NCBI RefSeq assembly: GCF_014672835.1
Contig: NZ_CP060244.1
Location: 316,001 to 380,000, forward strand
DNA length: 64,000 nt
Origin: Entomobacter blattae
Lineage (GTDB): Bacteria; Pseudomonadota; Alphaproteobacteria; Acetobacterales; Acetobacteraceae
Direction: 5' to 3'
Every line of letters begins with the position of its first letter. Positions within the stretch are counted from its first letter, which is position 1. A program made the translations under genes and the position numbers. Below the pieces are notes generated by a model. That model was not told the origin of the DNA and did not search any database. It worked only from the letters and a program-made list of their open reading frames with translations. This document shows positions 26,746 through 37,122 of the stretch, piece by piece.

Positions 26746-27401
26746 ACTGGAACAGGAATACAGTTTATGGAACCCTGATAGGCTTTATACTGGTGGTGGG
26801 ATTTTACCCTTATCTTCCCCAGATCAGGCAAGCCTTTGAGACTACCCCTGCCCCCATTGCCCTTATGCAGGATCAGGCTGCCTCCTCCTCTCCTCATCCT
26901 CCTTCATCTGCAAACTCCTCTGTCCTTCCTGCCCCTACCCTACAGGCGGGCTTCTCGCCTGAAGGCAGTGCTGAAGCCCTTGTACTTTCTGTCATCAACA
27001 ATGCCCAGTCCTCATTGCGGATTATGGCCTATTCCTTTACCGCACCCAACATCACCACTGCCCTGATCAATGCCAAAGCGCGCGGAGTTGATGTCAGGAT
27101 GGTTGTTGATGAAAAGGGTAACAGGGCTCTCTACAGCATGAGAGCTCTTACCGCACTCAAAGAAGCAGGCATTCTGATCCGCACGGATAGCGATTTTGCC
27201 ATCCAGCACGACAAGGTCATCATTGCCGATGAAGAAACTGTTGAGACTGGCTCATTCAATTACACCCAGTCTGCCGAAAGGCGTAACAGCGAGAACGCCC
27301 TCGTCATCTCCCATTCCCCACAACTCGCAAAAAACTACCTCACTCACTGGCAAAATAGATGGAATAGGGGAAAATTATTGATGAGAATATTACATCAATA
27401 A
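26742..27401 (+). CDS. nuc: PLD-family nuclease (pKM101 Nuc-like)
   Basis: Phospholipase-D-superfamily endonuclease, 219 aa, exported by an uncleaved or signal-type N-terminal helix (TLIGFILVVGFYPYL). A proline/serine linker leads to the catalytic domain. The single HKD motif is HDKVIIAD followed by GSFNYTQSAERRNSEN, the arrangement of bacterial Nuc proteins that act as dimers. The same position, at the end of the virB genes, is occupied by nuc in plasmid pKM101. It starts within virB11. Confidence 0.9.
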   Translation: MNWNRNTVYGTLIGFILVVGFYPYLPQIRQAFETTPAPIALMQDQAASSSPHPPSSANSSVLPAPTLQAGFSPEGSAEALVLSVINNAQSSLRIMAYSFTAPNITTALINAKARGVDVRMVVDEKGNRALYSMRALTALKEAGILIRTDSDFAIQHDKVIIADEETVETGSFNYTQSAERRNSENALVISHSPQLAKNYLTHWQNRWNRGKLLMRILHQ

Positions 27402-27513
27402 ATTATCTAGATACCCGGTTTTTTACTTTACGATAGGCAATATACGACTACATTGTTACATTAATATTATCACTTCTGAACAACAATAATGTTATTTTAT
27501 AGGACGTAAATAT

Positions 27514-29736
27514 ATGGAACAAATTTTTACGGATATTAGTAAAACAGGCCCTAAAATTCAGTTCAATACTGGCAATATAGTTAACGGTTCCGAAGAATTT
27601 AACAAGGTTCTTCCAGATGTTGACGGCACACTAGATACAGACTGGAATCTAACTGCCTGGCATGTTCCTGCCGCGAGTATCTTTAATCCAGCAACACCAA
27701 CTATCAATGACATCAATTACACCTCTCCTGTGCTGGGTATTCCCAGATACACATGGGCAACAAATGTTCCTCAAAGTAATATGAACCCTATTATCAGTAG
27801 ACTTTCAGTTTATGGTCAAAAAGGAGATTACACTTATCAGCTTAGTGCAGGGGGAGGCTATTTACACGACATTTTCCTACAAACGTTTGATGCTGATAGA
27901 ATTAAAGGAAAAATTTATACTTTTGACCATCCTATTGAATTAAACATGCAAGAGAGAATTACTTCCCAAGGTAATAATTTCGGAGGCGGTTATGTAGTGT
28001 TTAACAGTTTTAGCTTACATTTTAACTTTGCTAAAAATCCTAATTACAATCCCAATTTGACATCTTTTGGGTTTTTTCTACAAATCCCAACTTTTGACAG
28101 TAGAGGAGAAGATTTTGGTTATACTGAAATAACCTCTCTGCCGTTTGAAGGAAAACTATTCAACAACTCGTCTATTACTATAGATAAGACAAATAAAATT
28201 TACTCAGATGCATCTGTAGTCAATCTTCAATTATCAAACTCTGATGAACAGCTACATAATATTAAGATAAATCTCAATGCCGCACTTTTACAAGCTGTTC
28301 AACAATTTATAAAAGTTGATCCTTCCCACAAGGAAGACTATTCCAATTTAAAAAATTGGAGCTTAGGAAATTACTATGGTGGAATAGAGACAAACTTCAA
28401 TGGTGAATCCGTTTTATCGGTAGATATAAAAAACCCAACTTTCCTATATGACTCTCAATCATTATTCGACACTACTCATCCTTCAAAAATTGAAGATATA
28501 GACGATGGAAAATACACATACATAGATAATTATGATGAGTTAAATACCATTAAAAATAGTACTAATACAATTAAAGTTGAGAGTCTCGTTACTCTTCTTT
28601 CAGGAGCAACACATCTGCAAACAATTAACAGCTACGGAAATGATACAGTTTTCATTGGTGGTAATAAAGATACTTTTGCAACAACAATAAACATCAATGC
28701 TTACGGAAAGATACTTAATGTAAAGTCTCAATACAGTAAATCTCCTTTAAATGTATCTATACAAGGAAACGCACCTATCATCACACAAGGTAATTTTGAT
28801 GGTTTAAACCTTACAACGAATAACTCCTCTAGTAGTATTTCTGGAACTATTGCCTCTGGCAATATCACTCTAAACAACACAGTAGCTTTTTCTGCGACAG
28901 GATTTTTTAAACTCACTATAAATAACGGCAACAACTACAATTACAATATATCAAATCCTAATATAGATATAAATAATGGCACAGGAAGAATTAATCTAAT
29001 TCCCACTACCGATATCAGAATAACAAATGTAAACATTACCGGTGGTACAGAAGAAATTTATACAGCCACTTCTTCTGATAAAATAACAAACATATATTAT
29101 CACTCTGGTAAAACAAAAATAACAAATACTAATGATACCGTAACTATTATTTCCAACTCAACTAGCGGTAATCTAGATGTCGTTGCTGGAGCTGGTAAAG
29201 AAACAACGTTTCTCAATAATGGTAACACGACTTTCTTTGGAACTTCTTCAGCCGGATCACAAATTATTATTGGAGGCAACAGTTCTGAAGACATTGTTAA
29301 TACAGTCTATGGCGGTACCACTCAACAAGAAATATGGACTGGAAACAAAAACTTTCTTATTGTTGCCTCACAAGAAACAACAGTAAAAAATGGAACACAA
29401 AATATTAACTTACAAGGTGGAACTAGTACTTATTGGGGTGGCGCAGAAATAACAAATATTAATGTTTCCAATGGGAATTTAACTGCTTTTTTAGGAAATA
29501 ACTCTAACTCTATCTTAATAAATATGAGCCTATCAAACAATACTACTCTTTCAAATTTTTCATCTGGCAACTCTACCCTACAACTAACTGGTATTTCTAC
29601 TCAAAGCCAACTACAAATTAGCCACGTCAATAATGATACACTTATCAAGACAGCGACCAGTATCCTTACGCTTAAAGATAGATCAAATATTAATATTATT
29701 AACCAAAATAATGTTTTTTTACTAATGGACTCATGA
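27514..29736 (+). CDS. Large beta-repeat surface/secreted protein
   Basis: Unrecognised protein of 740 aa with markedly AT-rich coding sequence compared with the virB operon, a sign of separate acquisition. No signal peptide is present. Residues about 1-330 look like a globular domain with alternating strands, and residues about 340-740 are short Asn/Thr/Ser/Gly-rich strand repeats (phrases such as NINLQGGTSTYWGG, EIWTGNKN, NTTFFGTSSAG). These suggest a beta-solenoid. The end NQNNVFLLMDS resembles that of the 356-aa protein at 13248-14318. Its stop overlaps the start of a glycosyltransferase gene, so the two are co-translated. It may be an adhesin or an extracellular matrix protein modified by that enzyme; this is inference. 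Confidence 0.72.
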   Translation: MEQIFTDISKTGPKIQFNTGNIVNGSEEFNKVLPDVDGTLDTDWNLTAWHVPAASIFNPATPTINDINYTSPVLGIPRYTWATNVPQSNMNPIISRLSVYGQKGDYTYQLSAGGGYLHDIFLQTFDADRIKGKIYTFDHPIELNMQERITSQGNNFGGGYVVFNSFSLHFNFAKNPNYNPNLTSFGFFLQIPTFDSRGEDFGYTEITSLPFEGKLFNNSSITIDKTNKIYSDASVVNLQLSNSDEQLHNIKINLNAALLQAVQQFIKVDPSHKEDYSNLKNWSLGNYYGGIETNFNGESVLSVDIKNPTFLYDSQSLFDTTHPSKIEDIDDGKYTYIDNYDELNTIKNSTNTIKVESLVTLLSGATHLQTINSYGNDTVFIGGNKDTFATTININAYGKILNVKSQYSKSPLNVSIQGNAPIITQGNFDGLNLTTNNSSSSISGTIASGNITLNNTVAFSATGFFKLTINNGNNYNYNISNPNIDINNGTGRINLIPTTDIRITNVNITGGTEEIYTATSSDKITNIYYHSGKTKITNTNDTVTIISNSTSGNLDVVAGAGKETTFLNNGNTTFFGTSSAGSQIIIGGNSSEDIVNTVYGGTTQQEIWTGNKNFLIVASQETTVKNGTQNINLQGGTSTYWGGAEITNINVSNGNLTAFLGNNSNSILINMSLSNNTTLSNFSSGNSTLQLTGISTQSQLQISHVNNDTLIKTATSILTLKDRSNINIINQNNVFLLMDS

Positions 29737-30818
29737 TTTCTATGCTTACTATCCGATGTATTATGATGGAAAAGAATGAACTGACCTTACTCGAGCCTTG
29801 GATACTTTACCATAGCTCCTTATTTGGGTTTGAAAATCTAACTATTATTGACAACGGATCAACATGTCCAGAAATTCATACCTTACTAGACTACTATGAA
29901 AAAAAAGGTTGCTGCATTCTACGAACCTTCACAACAAAACAAGATTTTATCGATAAAGGAAAGATTGTTAAAAACATCATTCAGGAATGGGATAAAAATA
30001 ATGATCATTATGATTTTGCCATTCCTTTAGACTGTGACGAATTTCTTGCATTCTTTGGAAATAATATCCTCCTTGAAAAGGAGGATATTATTAACCAATT
30101 TCAATATCTACTCAATTATGATGGAACGTTTTTATTACACCGTATTCTTCTAAACGATCCTACCCATACTGGTTTTTTTAAACCACAAATTATTAGAAAA
30201 TCTTTTTTCAGGCCAAATACAATTGTTAATTTAGATAACGGCTATCATGAGCCCCAAACCATCTATGATAGGAAACTCATATTTACTAATTTTATGTATA
30301 TACACCTACATAATCGACCAAATTTTTCTGATCTAAAAAAATTTTCTTCTGAAAAACTTGCTCCTTTTGTTAATATAAGTGACTTAGAAAACCTAAAAAA
30401 CTATACAGGAATTGGCTCGCACTTGATCTCAGATTTTTTTCATTCGGAAGAAGACTATAAAAACCAATACAGAAATACAGGAATGTTATACCTGCGTGAT
30501 TTTATTGTAAAAATGCATCAACTTGGATGTAATATAGAGAAAATATTTGGCCATAATGAAAACAAGCTCTCCTGCTATACAAACATAAAGAAAGTAAAAA
30601 TGCCTAAACCTTTATCAAACTTCTTAGTCTGTTTCTTTAAAGACAAGAGATTAATATTAGAAGGATACGATGAGCTTTTTTACAAAAAAAAATACCCTGA
30701 TATAAATAATGACACATATTACACCATATGGCCACTAGTACACTTCTCCAATTTAGGTTACCATGAAGGACGAATTAGTAACGCTTTTGCTTCCTCACCT
30801 TATCTTATTATCCAGTAA
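29733..30818 (+). CDS. Glycosyltransferase (GT2/GT92-like)
   Basis: A 361-aa putative glycosyltransferase. The N-terminus has MLTIRCIMMEKNELTLLEPWILYH and GFENLTIIDNGSTC, a GT-A nucleotide-sugar fold of the kind that starts with an invitation to act locally on a linear chain; the acidic motif PLDCDEFLAF is the probable DxD metal site. The C-terminal 60 residues (YDELFYKKKYPDI ... HFSNLGYHEGRISN) match the short module found as an add-on to many bacterial glycosyltransferases, usually read as a D-x-x-Y-Y-x-x-x-Y-P-D-V ... H-Y-x-x-x-G-x-x-E-G-R pattern. The start overlaps the preceding 740-aa gene. The gene is as AT-rich as its partner. Confidence 0.8.
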   Translation: MISMLTIRCIMMEKNELTLLEPWILYHSSLFGFENLTIIDNGSTCPEIHTLLDYYEKKGCCILRTFTTKQDFIDKGKIVKNIIQEWDKNNDHYDFAIPLDCDEFLAFFGNNILLEKEDIINQFQYLLNYDGTFLLHRILLNDPTHTGFFKPQIIRKSFFRPNTIVNLDNGYHEPQTIYDRKLIFTNFMYIHLHNRPNFSDLKKFSSEKLAPFVNISDLENLKNYTGIGSHLISDFFHSEEDYKNQYRNTGMLYLRDFIVKMHQLGCNIEKIFGHNENKLSCYTNIKKVKMPKPLSNFLVCFFKDKRLILEGYDELFYKKKYPDINNDTYYTIWPLVHFSNLGYHEGRISNAFASSPYLIIQ

Positions 30819-30848
30819 AGAAACTTATAAGATTTATAGTTTTTCTTT

Positions 30849-33673
30849 TTAAAGTTCTCTTTTTCTCTCTACTCTCCTTTGCGGCTTTTCCTTACCTCGG
30901 TCTTCTTTCTTCAACTCCATGGCTGCGGTTTTATAGGTGGAACGGGCGATGGCTTCGGGGAGTTTCTGGCGGTCGTTGGTGTAGATGCTGGCTTTGTGCC
31001 TTGCCCGTGAAATACCCACATAATAGACCTCTTTGGTTGTTGTGCGGGACTGGGTCTCGATATTAACCAGCACACGCTCCGAGGTCAGCCCCTGACTGCT
31101 ATGAATGGTGGTGGCATAGGCATGAGAAACAAAGAGTGGCTGTGTGCTGGCAAGGACGACCCTCTTTCTGATATTGCCAACCTCTTCGAGTTCAATCCTG
31201 CCCTTTCCTAGTGAAGTCACACGGAAGATGTCGCCATTGGCCATGTTCTGCTCATGCTCGTTGCGGGTGATCCTGACCCTGTCGCCAACCGAAAGCTCTA
31301 CTTCCCTTTTCTCATAAACAGAAAGCTGCCTTGCTCGTGCTGGTGAGAAGGTCACCTCTTCACCTGTATGGATATGTTTAACCCTCAACTGGTTTTTACC
31401 ATCCCCATTATTAACGACCTCATAGGCCTCTCCTTTTCTTAGGCCCGTTCTGGAGTCACCCACCTCCTGCTGAATGATAGAACCAACACTATAGAACTGG
31501 CTCCACCGCCGTTCGGCCTGTGTGGTATCCAGCCTGTTGAGGGTCACCAGCTTTTCCCCTTTACCAGCCAGCCCCAGCTCTTCCCTGACCTGACCGTTAA
31601 TAGCATGGCGGCTCTCATTGGTGCCGGTCACAATCAGGGTCTGATCTCTTTCCTCCTTGGAAAGGGCAGCATAGTCCTTAACAATCCGGCTATAGCGTTC
31701 ACTGTTATTTTTGATCTCGTGAATATCCTTTTCTATAGTCGCAAGGCTTTCTTTCGTCTTGCCTTCTGCGGAATATTGCACCGCCTGCAAAAGGACTTCA
31801 TCCTTCTGCCTCTGGATTTTGGACACATAGGTGGTCTGCATCCCTGCCGCAATCAGCTGATCAAAAGGCCTGCCCGCTTCAACCGCTTTGGTCTGGGCAG
31901 TATCTCCTAAAAACACGGCCTTTGCCCCATGGGCTTCGATGACTTCCATCACCTGCTGCATCTGACGCGCGGGGATAACCCCTGCCTCATCGATAAAGAC
32001 AACGGACTTTTCACCAATGCGCCTGTCCTTGGCTGCCAGAAAACTTGCCACAGTGCGGGCCTTAATCCCTTCTGCCTCCAAGGCCTTCTTCTGGGAACCA
32101 TAGGGCGCAAGGCTGGTCACATGGTAGCCCTGACTTTCTAACAGCTCCTTGGCCGATACGGTCATATAGGACTTCCCCACACCTGCATAACCATGAACCC
32201 CAATAAAACGGTTTTCCTGTTGAGCAATGGCCTTTACTGCATGGGCCTGTTCATCAGACAGGGTTTTTGTTTGCAGAAATTTGTCTATTGCCTGCGTAGT
32301 AATCCCTGTTTTTACCGCCCCACGTGATGATTTCTCACGGGTGAGAATGTCCTTCTCCCATGCAACAGCCTGCCTTGTGGTAATCTGCACATCAGCCAGA
32401 CGAAGCCTGCCTTCTTTTATACCATTCTCGAATAATTTCCTGGCTTCTTCCTCTCCCTTGCCATGATCCTTGAGAAAAACCAGCCAGTCCTGCCTTGTCT
32501 TCTGCACCGCATCTTCTGTATTGATCGCCTTATACCGATAAGCACCCGTGACAATATAGCCCCCACTGCCAGAAGCGCGCTTATAGGCCTCGGTGATATC
32601 GCCTACGGTCAGCTTGCCAAAGCTGAACCTTAGGGCAGCATCAATTACCTGCCCCTTACGGATAATGGCCTGACGCTCTGTTAAACTCTCTACAGCATGT
32701 TTAACCGCTTCATCCGCATGATGGCTCTTCATGGTCTCTAGTTTAAAGGCCTGTAAAATGGAACCCTCTCCTGCCTGTTTGCCTTTGACAAAACTCTGGT
32801 CAAGCCCTGCTTCCTTTGCTGCGATTTGCCATTTATCGAACAAAACATCACGATCGATCTTTTCCTTGCGCTCACGCGTCATAAGAGCAGCCCTGTCTTT
32901 CTCTGCACTACTGGCTGTCTCCCGGTCCAGCCCCTGCTCCCTGAGGTGGTTTACAATCTGCTCACTACGGCTGGAAAAGGCTTCGATCTGTTCGCGGCTA
33001 AAATGGGCCATATCAAAAGTGCCCGTCTTGCCATCATAACGCAGGCTATACCCCATCTTCTCCAATTCACGAGCCAGAACCGACTTGTAGACATTGCCCA
33101 GATAGGCTTGGGATTTGACAATCGCCTCATTATGCAGTGCCCGCCATTGCCCATCCTGCCTCTGGGTCATGTTCACAATAACAGCGTGAGTATGAAGCTG
33201 TGGTTCCTGGGCCCGGCTTGTTTCATGGCGGAATTTGGCAATGGTCAGGTTCCCCGTATCTTCTATTCCAGTCTTACGGGCTATGGTCTTCTGGCCTGAG
33301 CCAGTGTTTCAGCTTCTTCCATCGCCACCTGAACGGCCCTGTCATGAGCTGCGATAATGTCCCTGTCACCATACACCAGAGCCTGCAAGGTCACACCCTT
33401 GGGAGCAGAGAAGGTCACATCCACCCCCAGCCGTTCCTTCTCTGTTCTCTTGCGCTCTATGAGGTTATCTTTATCAACCCGACCGTTCAGTAGTTCCCGA
33501 AAACGCCTGCTGTCCACCTCTCCTGAAAGACCAAGAGCTTCAGCGCCTCTGCCCTGCCATTCCATGGCAAGCCCTTCTGATGCGTAGTAATCATCCACCC
33601 CATTGGCATAGTAATGGGCCAGCTTCTGGTCGCCATCACCACTCCGGGTTAAAACCGTCACATTGGCGACCAT
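30849..33673 (-). pseudogene. trwC: TrwC-type (MobF) relaxase-helicase, frameshifted
   Basis: Nicks oriT and unwinds the transferred strand. The start is the ATG at 33673 (AGGGAG 8 bases upstream). The N-terminus has the paired catalytic tyrosines HYYANGVDDYY (Tyr21/22 and 29/30) and EWQGRGAEALGLSGEVDS as in R388 TrwC. Reading stops after about 130 codons, at TAG near 33282. In the next frame the sequence continues KTIARKTGIEDTGNLTIAKF and then LHTHAVIVNMTQ, the His motif of the relaxase. The 775-aa remainder carries the helicase domain (GYAGVGKSYM, VVFIDEAGVIPARQM). One missing base near 33287-33291 explains this; restored, the protein would be 941 aa, normal for the family. It could be a true mutation or a sequence error. 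Confidence 0.9.
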
Positions 33674-34429
33674 CAGACAGGCTCCCTGCGTTTTGGATAA
33701 TCTTCCCAAACCCTGCCATCCAGAAGGTGGCCTGATTGCTTCTTATTGACACCGCCCCACTGCTTGAAAAAGAACGCTACTTCCTTTTCCTGACACTGGT
33801 TACGTAACGCCCTAACCCAATCCGCATGAAGAGGGCGGGCTTTATATCCACTTTCCCCACCAACAATCACCCAGTCCATATCGGACAGATCAACCTCTCC
33901 CAAATCCTCCAGCAAGGGTTCAATGCTTAAAAACCGTAGAGCAGCAGAAGCTCGCCTTAAATGCGCAATCCTGTACAAACTCTTCTGGTCTTCAACACTG
34001 ACCCCAAGCCAGACATTAGATAACAAAGGGAGGTTATGACTTAATGCTGATAGACGTTCTGCCCGTTTCGTTAAAATCTGAAAGACGATATGAGGATAAT
34101 TTGCCATGGTCTGCCAGATATGGGCAATGAAACGTTCTGAAACCTCTTCATGGAATAGGTCACCCATGGAGTTGACAAAAAAAAACCCGATGGTTGCCTT
34201 TCTTGGGAAAACGAGTATTTGCTGCTTCCCAGTCTTCTCGCACTACTCCATTCCAGACTATATTTTTACCCGTTTTGTGGACAAGATTCTGATACTTGCC
34301 AACACCCATGGCTTCCAGACGGGATGCCATTTTCATGGCATAGCAATTGGTGCAGCCTCGACTGGCTAATGAACAGCCAACAACAGGGTTCCATGTTGAA
34401 CCTGTCCATTCAATCTTTGACTTACTCAT
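33673..34429 (-). pseudogene. DUF5131 (phage Gp37/Gp68) family protein, frameshifted at a poly-T tract
   Basis: Protein of unknown function often found in phages and mobile elements. The first part (from ATG 34429) has [14 protein letters not shown] and [12 protein letters not shown], whose cysteines recall a radical-SAM-like cluster, and ends prematurely after GNHRVFF. The second frame resumes with [12 protein letters not shown] and continues to GGESGYKARPL and FFFKQWGG, all family motifs. The switch lies at nine consecutive T (coding strand; 34177-34185). Eight would give one continuous frame of about 251 codons. The gene overlaps the coupling protein upstream (ATGA) and the relaxase downstream (TGATG), so it is embedded in the transfer operon. 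Confidence 0.85.
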
Positions 34430-35970
34430 ACCACTTCCTCCTCTTTTTTCTTGAGGATACCGGGGACTGGCTGCATTCTGATGTAGGTTACTGGGGTGAG
34501 TTTAAACTTTCCAACAGGAAAACTCCCCGGAAAGGCCAGATAGCCGTGCAGGTTAGGTAAAGCCATGATTTCAGAAGGAAGCACAACCAGCTCCGTTCTT
34601 ATATCCTCGTTCTCACTGGCACTGACCCCAGAACCAAAACCCGCTCTGGCACTTTTGCCCTTCTTCTTGCGCATAATCTCATGCTGGCCAATGGAGTGCG
34701 CCATCTTCTCAACCGTCTTCTGCCCCATACGGCCACCTGCCAGCACAACTGATGTCCTGTGGTTGGCCAACATGGTTTCGGCAGCCTTTTCTCCATAGAC
34801 CTCTTCTATCTGGGTATAGGACTGATAACCGGTAACAATACACAACCCTTTTTTACGCCCCTTCGTGAGGGCATCCCCAAGTGTCGAAAGCTTTGAAAGG
34901 CTCTCCAGTTCATCCAGAAAAACCCAGATACGACGTTTAAGATCAGACTCTTCTGCCAATACTGATGAGAAAATAATATCTGTCCAACACGAGATAAGCG
35001 GTTTGAGTGAAGAACGCATGCTCTCACTCCATGTAATATAGAGATTGCCTCCCCTGGGATTGGCCAGCCAGTCCCGTAAGGAAAACTCTCCCTGCTTCAT
35101 GGTCAGGTGAGGACTTAACTTATCCGAAAGCACAAAACGGACACTGGCTGAAGCCCTGTCTGCACCAGTAAAAATGCCCGCTGCATCGGTGCCCTGCACA
35201 AATTCCATGAGCTCCTCTGCCTCTGCTTCGTTTGTCCATTTATAGACATCCCGCATACTGCGTCTGGACAGGTTCTCTTCCCTGACTTTACGGGCTACGG
35301 CTGCAAAGAGCATACGGCCATAGCCATTCCACTCTTCCGCATCACTACTGGATGATTGCTGAACAATAGAATGGGCCAGTCTTTTAAAGTCGTAGTCATC
35401 CCGCACTTCATTGAAAAATGACCAGCCTTCCGTTCGACTGTCATAGGGATTGAGGATATGATCTGTTTCTGGACGATAGAAGGTTTTAACAAACTCTCCA
35501 TCCGGATCGAGAATGACCATCCTGTCACCCCGCCTGATACAGCCAACCATCATCTCTTTGAATATGGTAGACTTGCCCGTGCCTGTTGCCCCTCCTATCG
35601 AAAAATGGGTCGTTTCCGCTTCTATCGGCACCGGCACATCGGCAATGGTCACCTGCGCTTTTCCCCGTTCTCCTGTTTTTGTGGCCAGTGTTTTTGCACT
35701 CACCACCTGTGTGCCACGGAAATAGCGATCAAATCTGGCCCCTCTGAAAGGCTTCTTCATACGGATAACACAAACAGACAACCCAATAGCAAGAAACAGC
35801 CCCAACCCTGATGTCAACCACAACGCTTTCAGATCTGGCGTTGCCATAATCACGGCAAGAGCATTCGTTTTGTCCATATGATAAATCGCCCTTGCCCCAA
35901 TCAGCCAGCCGAGCAATGGGAATAACACCAGCATGGCAAGGATAAGCTTACCTTTATCTTCCTTCTCCAT
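34426..35970 (-). CDS. trwB: Type IV coupling protein (TrwB/TraD-like)
   Basis: Hexameric ATPase that recruits the relaxosome to the secretion channel, 514 aa. Two N-terminal membrane helices (residues about 8-30 and 48-70) precede the cytoplasmic domain. Walker [11 protein letters not shown] lies at residues 126-135 and Walker B is [10 protein letters not shown]. The [10 protein letters not shown] segment and the Q-rich [14 protein letters not shown] region are typical of TrwB/TraD. It overlaps both neighbours and belongs to the trwA-trwB-trwC type operon. Confidence 0.94.
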   Translation of the reverse strand: MEKEDKGKLILAMLVLFPLLGWLIGARAIYHMDKTNALAVIMATPDLKALWLTSGLGLFLAIGLSVCVIRMKKPFRGARFDRYFRGTQVVSAKTLATKTGERGKAQVTIADVPVPIEAETTHFSIGGATGTGKSTIFKEMMVGCIRRGDRMVILDPDGEFVKTFYRPETDHILNPYDSRTEGWSFFNEVRDDYDFKRLAHSIVQQSSSSDAEEWNGYGRMLFAAVARKVREENLSRRSMRDVYKWTNEAEAEELMEFVQGTDAAGIFTGADRASASVRFVLSDKLSPHLTMKQGEFSLRDWLANPRGGNLYITWSESMRSSLKPLISCWTDIIFSSVLAEESDLKRRIWVFLDELESLSKLSTLGDALTKGRKKGLCIVTGYQSYTQIEEVYGEKAAETMLANHRTSVVLAGGRMGQKTVEKMAHSIGQHEIMRKKKGKSARAGFGSGVSASENEDIRTELVVLPSEIMALPNLHGYLAFPGSFPVGKFKLTPVTYIRMQPVPGILKKKEEEVV

Positions 35971-36329
35971 TACACGAACTCCTTCCTCTTAATGCCATAG
36001 CGTCTCATATCCCGTGCCACGTCATCTGCCCTTTCTGGGCTGGTAGCCTTCCGCATAAACAGAAGCATTTCTGCAAGAAGAGGAAACAGGTTCTGCTCAC
36101 CACCATCCTCTCCTTTCCCCCCTTCCTGTGAGGCTGCCAGAGTTGAAATACTCTCCTCTATTCTTTCCAGAGTAGAAAGCAGGCTGCTGTTTTTGGAAAA
36201 TGTTTTTTCAAAAATAATCCCTCTTAAATATTCTGATAAATTTCCTTGAGAACGAGAAATAAGCTCTTCTTTTTGAGAAAGACTGCACTTAAATCCAACA
36301 CTTACTAAATTTATTTTTTTGTTTAACAC
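35970..36329 (-). CDS. Relaxosome accessory protein (TrwA-position)
   Basis: Small protein of 119 aa, first gene of the transfer operon next to oriT, the position of trwA in R388. The N-terminal KINLVSVGFKCSLSQKEELISRSQGNLSEYLRGIIF looks like a ribbon-helix-helix DNA-binding domain, as in TrwA and MobC-type accessory proteins. The C-terminal half is helical and charged, as expected for a tetramerisation and coupling region. The stop overlaps the coupling-protein start. Function is inferred from position and fold pattern. Confidence 0.7.
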   Translation of the reverse strand: MLNKKINLVSVGFKCSLSQKEELISRSQGNLSEYLRGIIFEKTFSKNSSLLSTLERIEESISTLAASQEGGKGEDGGEQNLFPLLAEMLLFMRKATSPERADDVARDMRRYGIKRKEFV

Positions 36330-36702
36330 TGCGTTTAACCTTTTTTCTAAAAAAGTCCTTTATTTGCATGATGTTACAACACAAAGTAAAACCATATGTT
36401 TAACCGGTGCAAAATTAAACCATTGTAAAACAACGATTTTCGTTGCGTATGGTGTGTAGTAACTTCCTCATCAGATTAAGGGACTTTTTTAGCTTGAAAT
36501 CAATATAAAAATTATAACTTTGTTAAAATAGCGTATTTTATTTTTATTTTTTATATGATACGTATACAAACTGTATTCATTGAGTTTTGTTATTTTTATA
36601 TTCTATATTATTTTTTATATAATATGTTTATAAAATGTATTCAATTGAAAACAAAATATATTCAATCTGTTTATTCTACACTTAGAAAAAGTGATTATTG
36701 CG
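36330..36702. other. oriT-containing intergenic region
   Basis: Non-coding region between the divergent transfer operon and the StbABC-like operon. It holds the oriT hairpin and nic-like site at 36431-36463. Left of it lie AT-rich repeats of AAACCRTT type (for example around 36395-36430) that could bind the accessory protein. From 36480 to 36690 the sequence is extremely AT-rich, probably promoter and bending sequence. Confidence 0.6.
36431..36463 (+). other. oriT: Origin of transfer with R388-like nic site
   Basis: Perfect hairpin CAACGA-TTT-TCGTTG (36431-36445) that leads directly into TGCGTATGGTGT-GTAG (36444-36459). As I recall it, R388 oriT has an inverted repeat followed by TGCGTATTGTCT/ATAG with the cut at the slash. 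The two agree at 13 of 16 positions including the hairpin junction. The predicted nick is between 36455 and 36456 on the plus strand, so the plus strand would be transferred and genes to the right would enter first. The neighbouring TrwC-type relaxase and StbABC-like genes support the match. Confidence 0.8.
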
Positions 36703-37104
36703 ATGACAGGAGAAAAACCACTTCAAAATCAAATTAGCCTGATAGGAGTTATAGAACGGCACTTTGAGGAAATCAGAACTCTCTACACACAAAAGGTAAA
36801 AAAGGAGGCCATCTGGGGACATTTTAAAAATCTATATGATCTGAATACCCAGTCTGCTTTTTGGCAAACCTACTACAAAATTTGTCGTGAAAACGGACTA
36901 AAACCAAGAAAGTCGAGAAATCCTGTTTTCGAAAGAGATGCGCCGGAACCAACTTCTCCCCCCGCCTCACGAAATAGCGATGTCTTTTCCAAGACAACGA
37001 CCCCGTCCCCGTCCCCATCGGAAAAGCCTCTTAACCCAAATGATATCAGGAAAATAGGCCAACAAGTCCGAAACAGAGACCTAAGCGAATACAAGAAATT
37101 TTAA
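36703..37104 (+). CDS. StbA-position DNA-binding-like protein
   Basis: A 133-aa protein from the ATG at 36703; a GTG 12 bases earlier is an alternative start. The N-terminus (IERHFEEIRTLYTQKVKKEAIWGHFKNLYDLN) looks like a helix-turn-helix of the TraK/StbA kind, and the second half is a proline/serine-rich linker. It is the first gene right of oriT, divergent from the transfer operon, which is where stbA sits in R388. StbA there governs segregation and transfer. The identity is by position and layout, not by clear sequence recognition. Confidence 0.5.
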   Translation: MTGEKPLQNQISLIGVIERHFEEIRTLYTQKVKKEAIWGHFKNLYDLNTQSAFWQTYYKICRENGLKPRKSRNPVFERDAPEPTSPPASRNSDVFSKTTTPSPSPSEKPLNPNDIRKIGQQVRNRDLSEYKKF

Positions 37105-37122
37105 AATCCAAGGAACACCATC

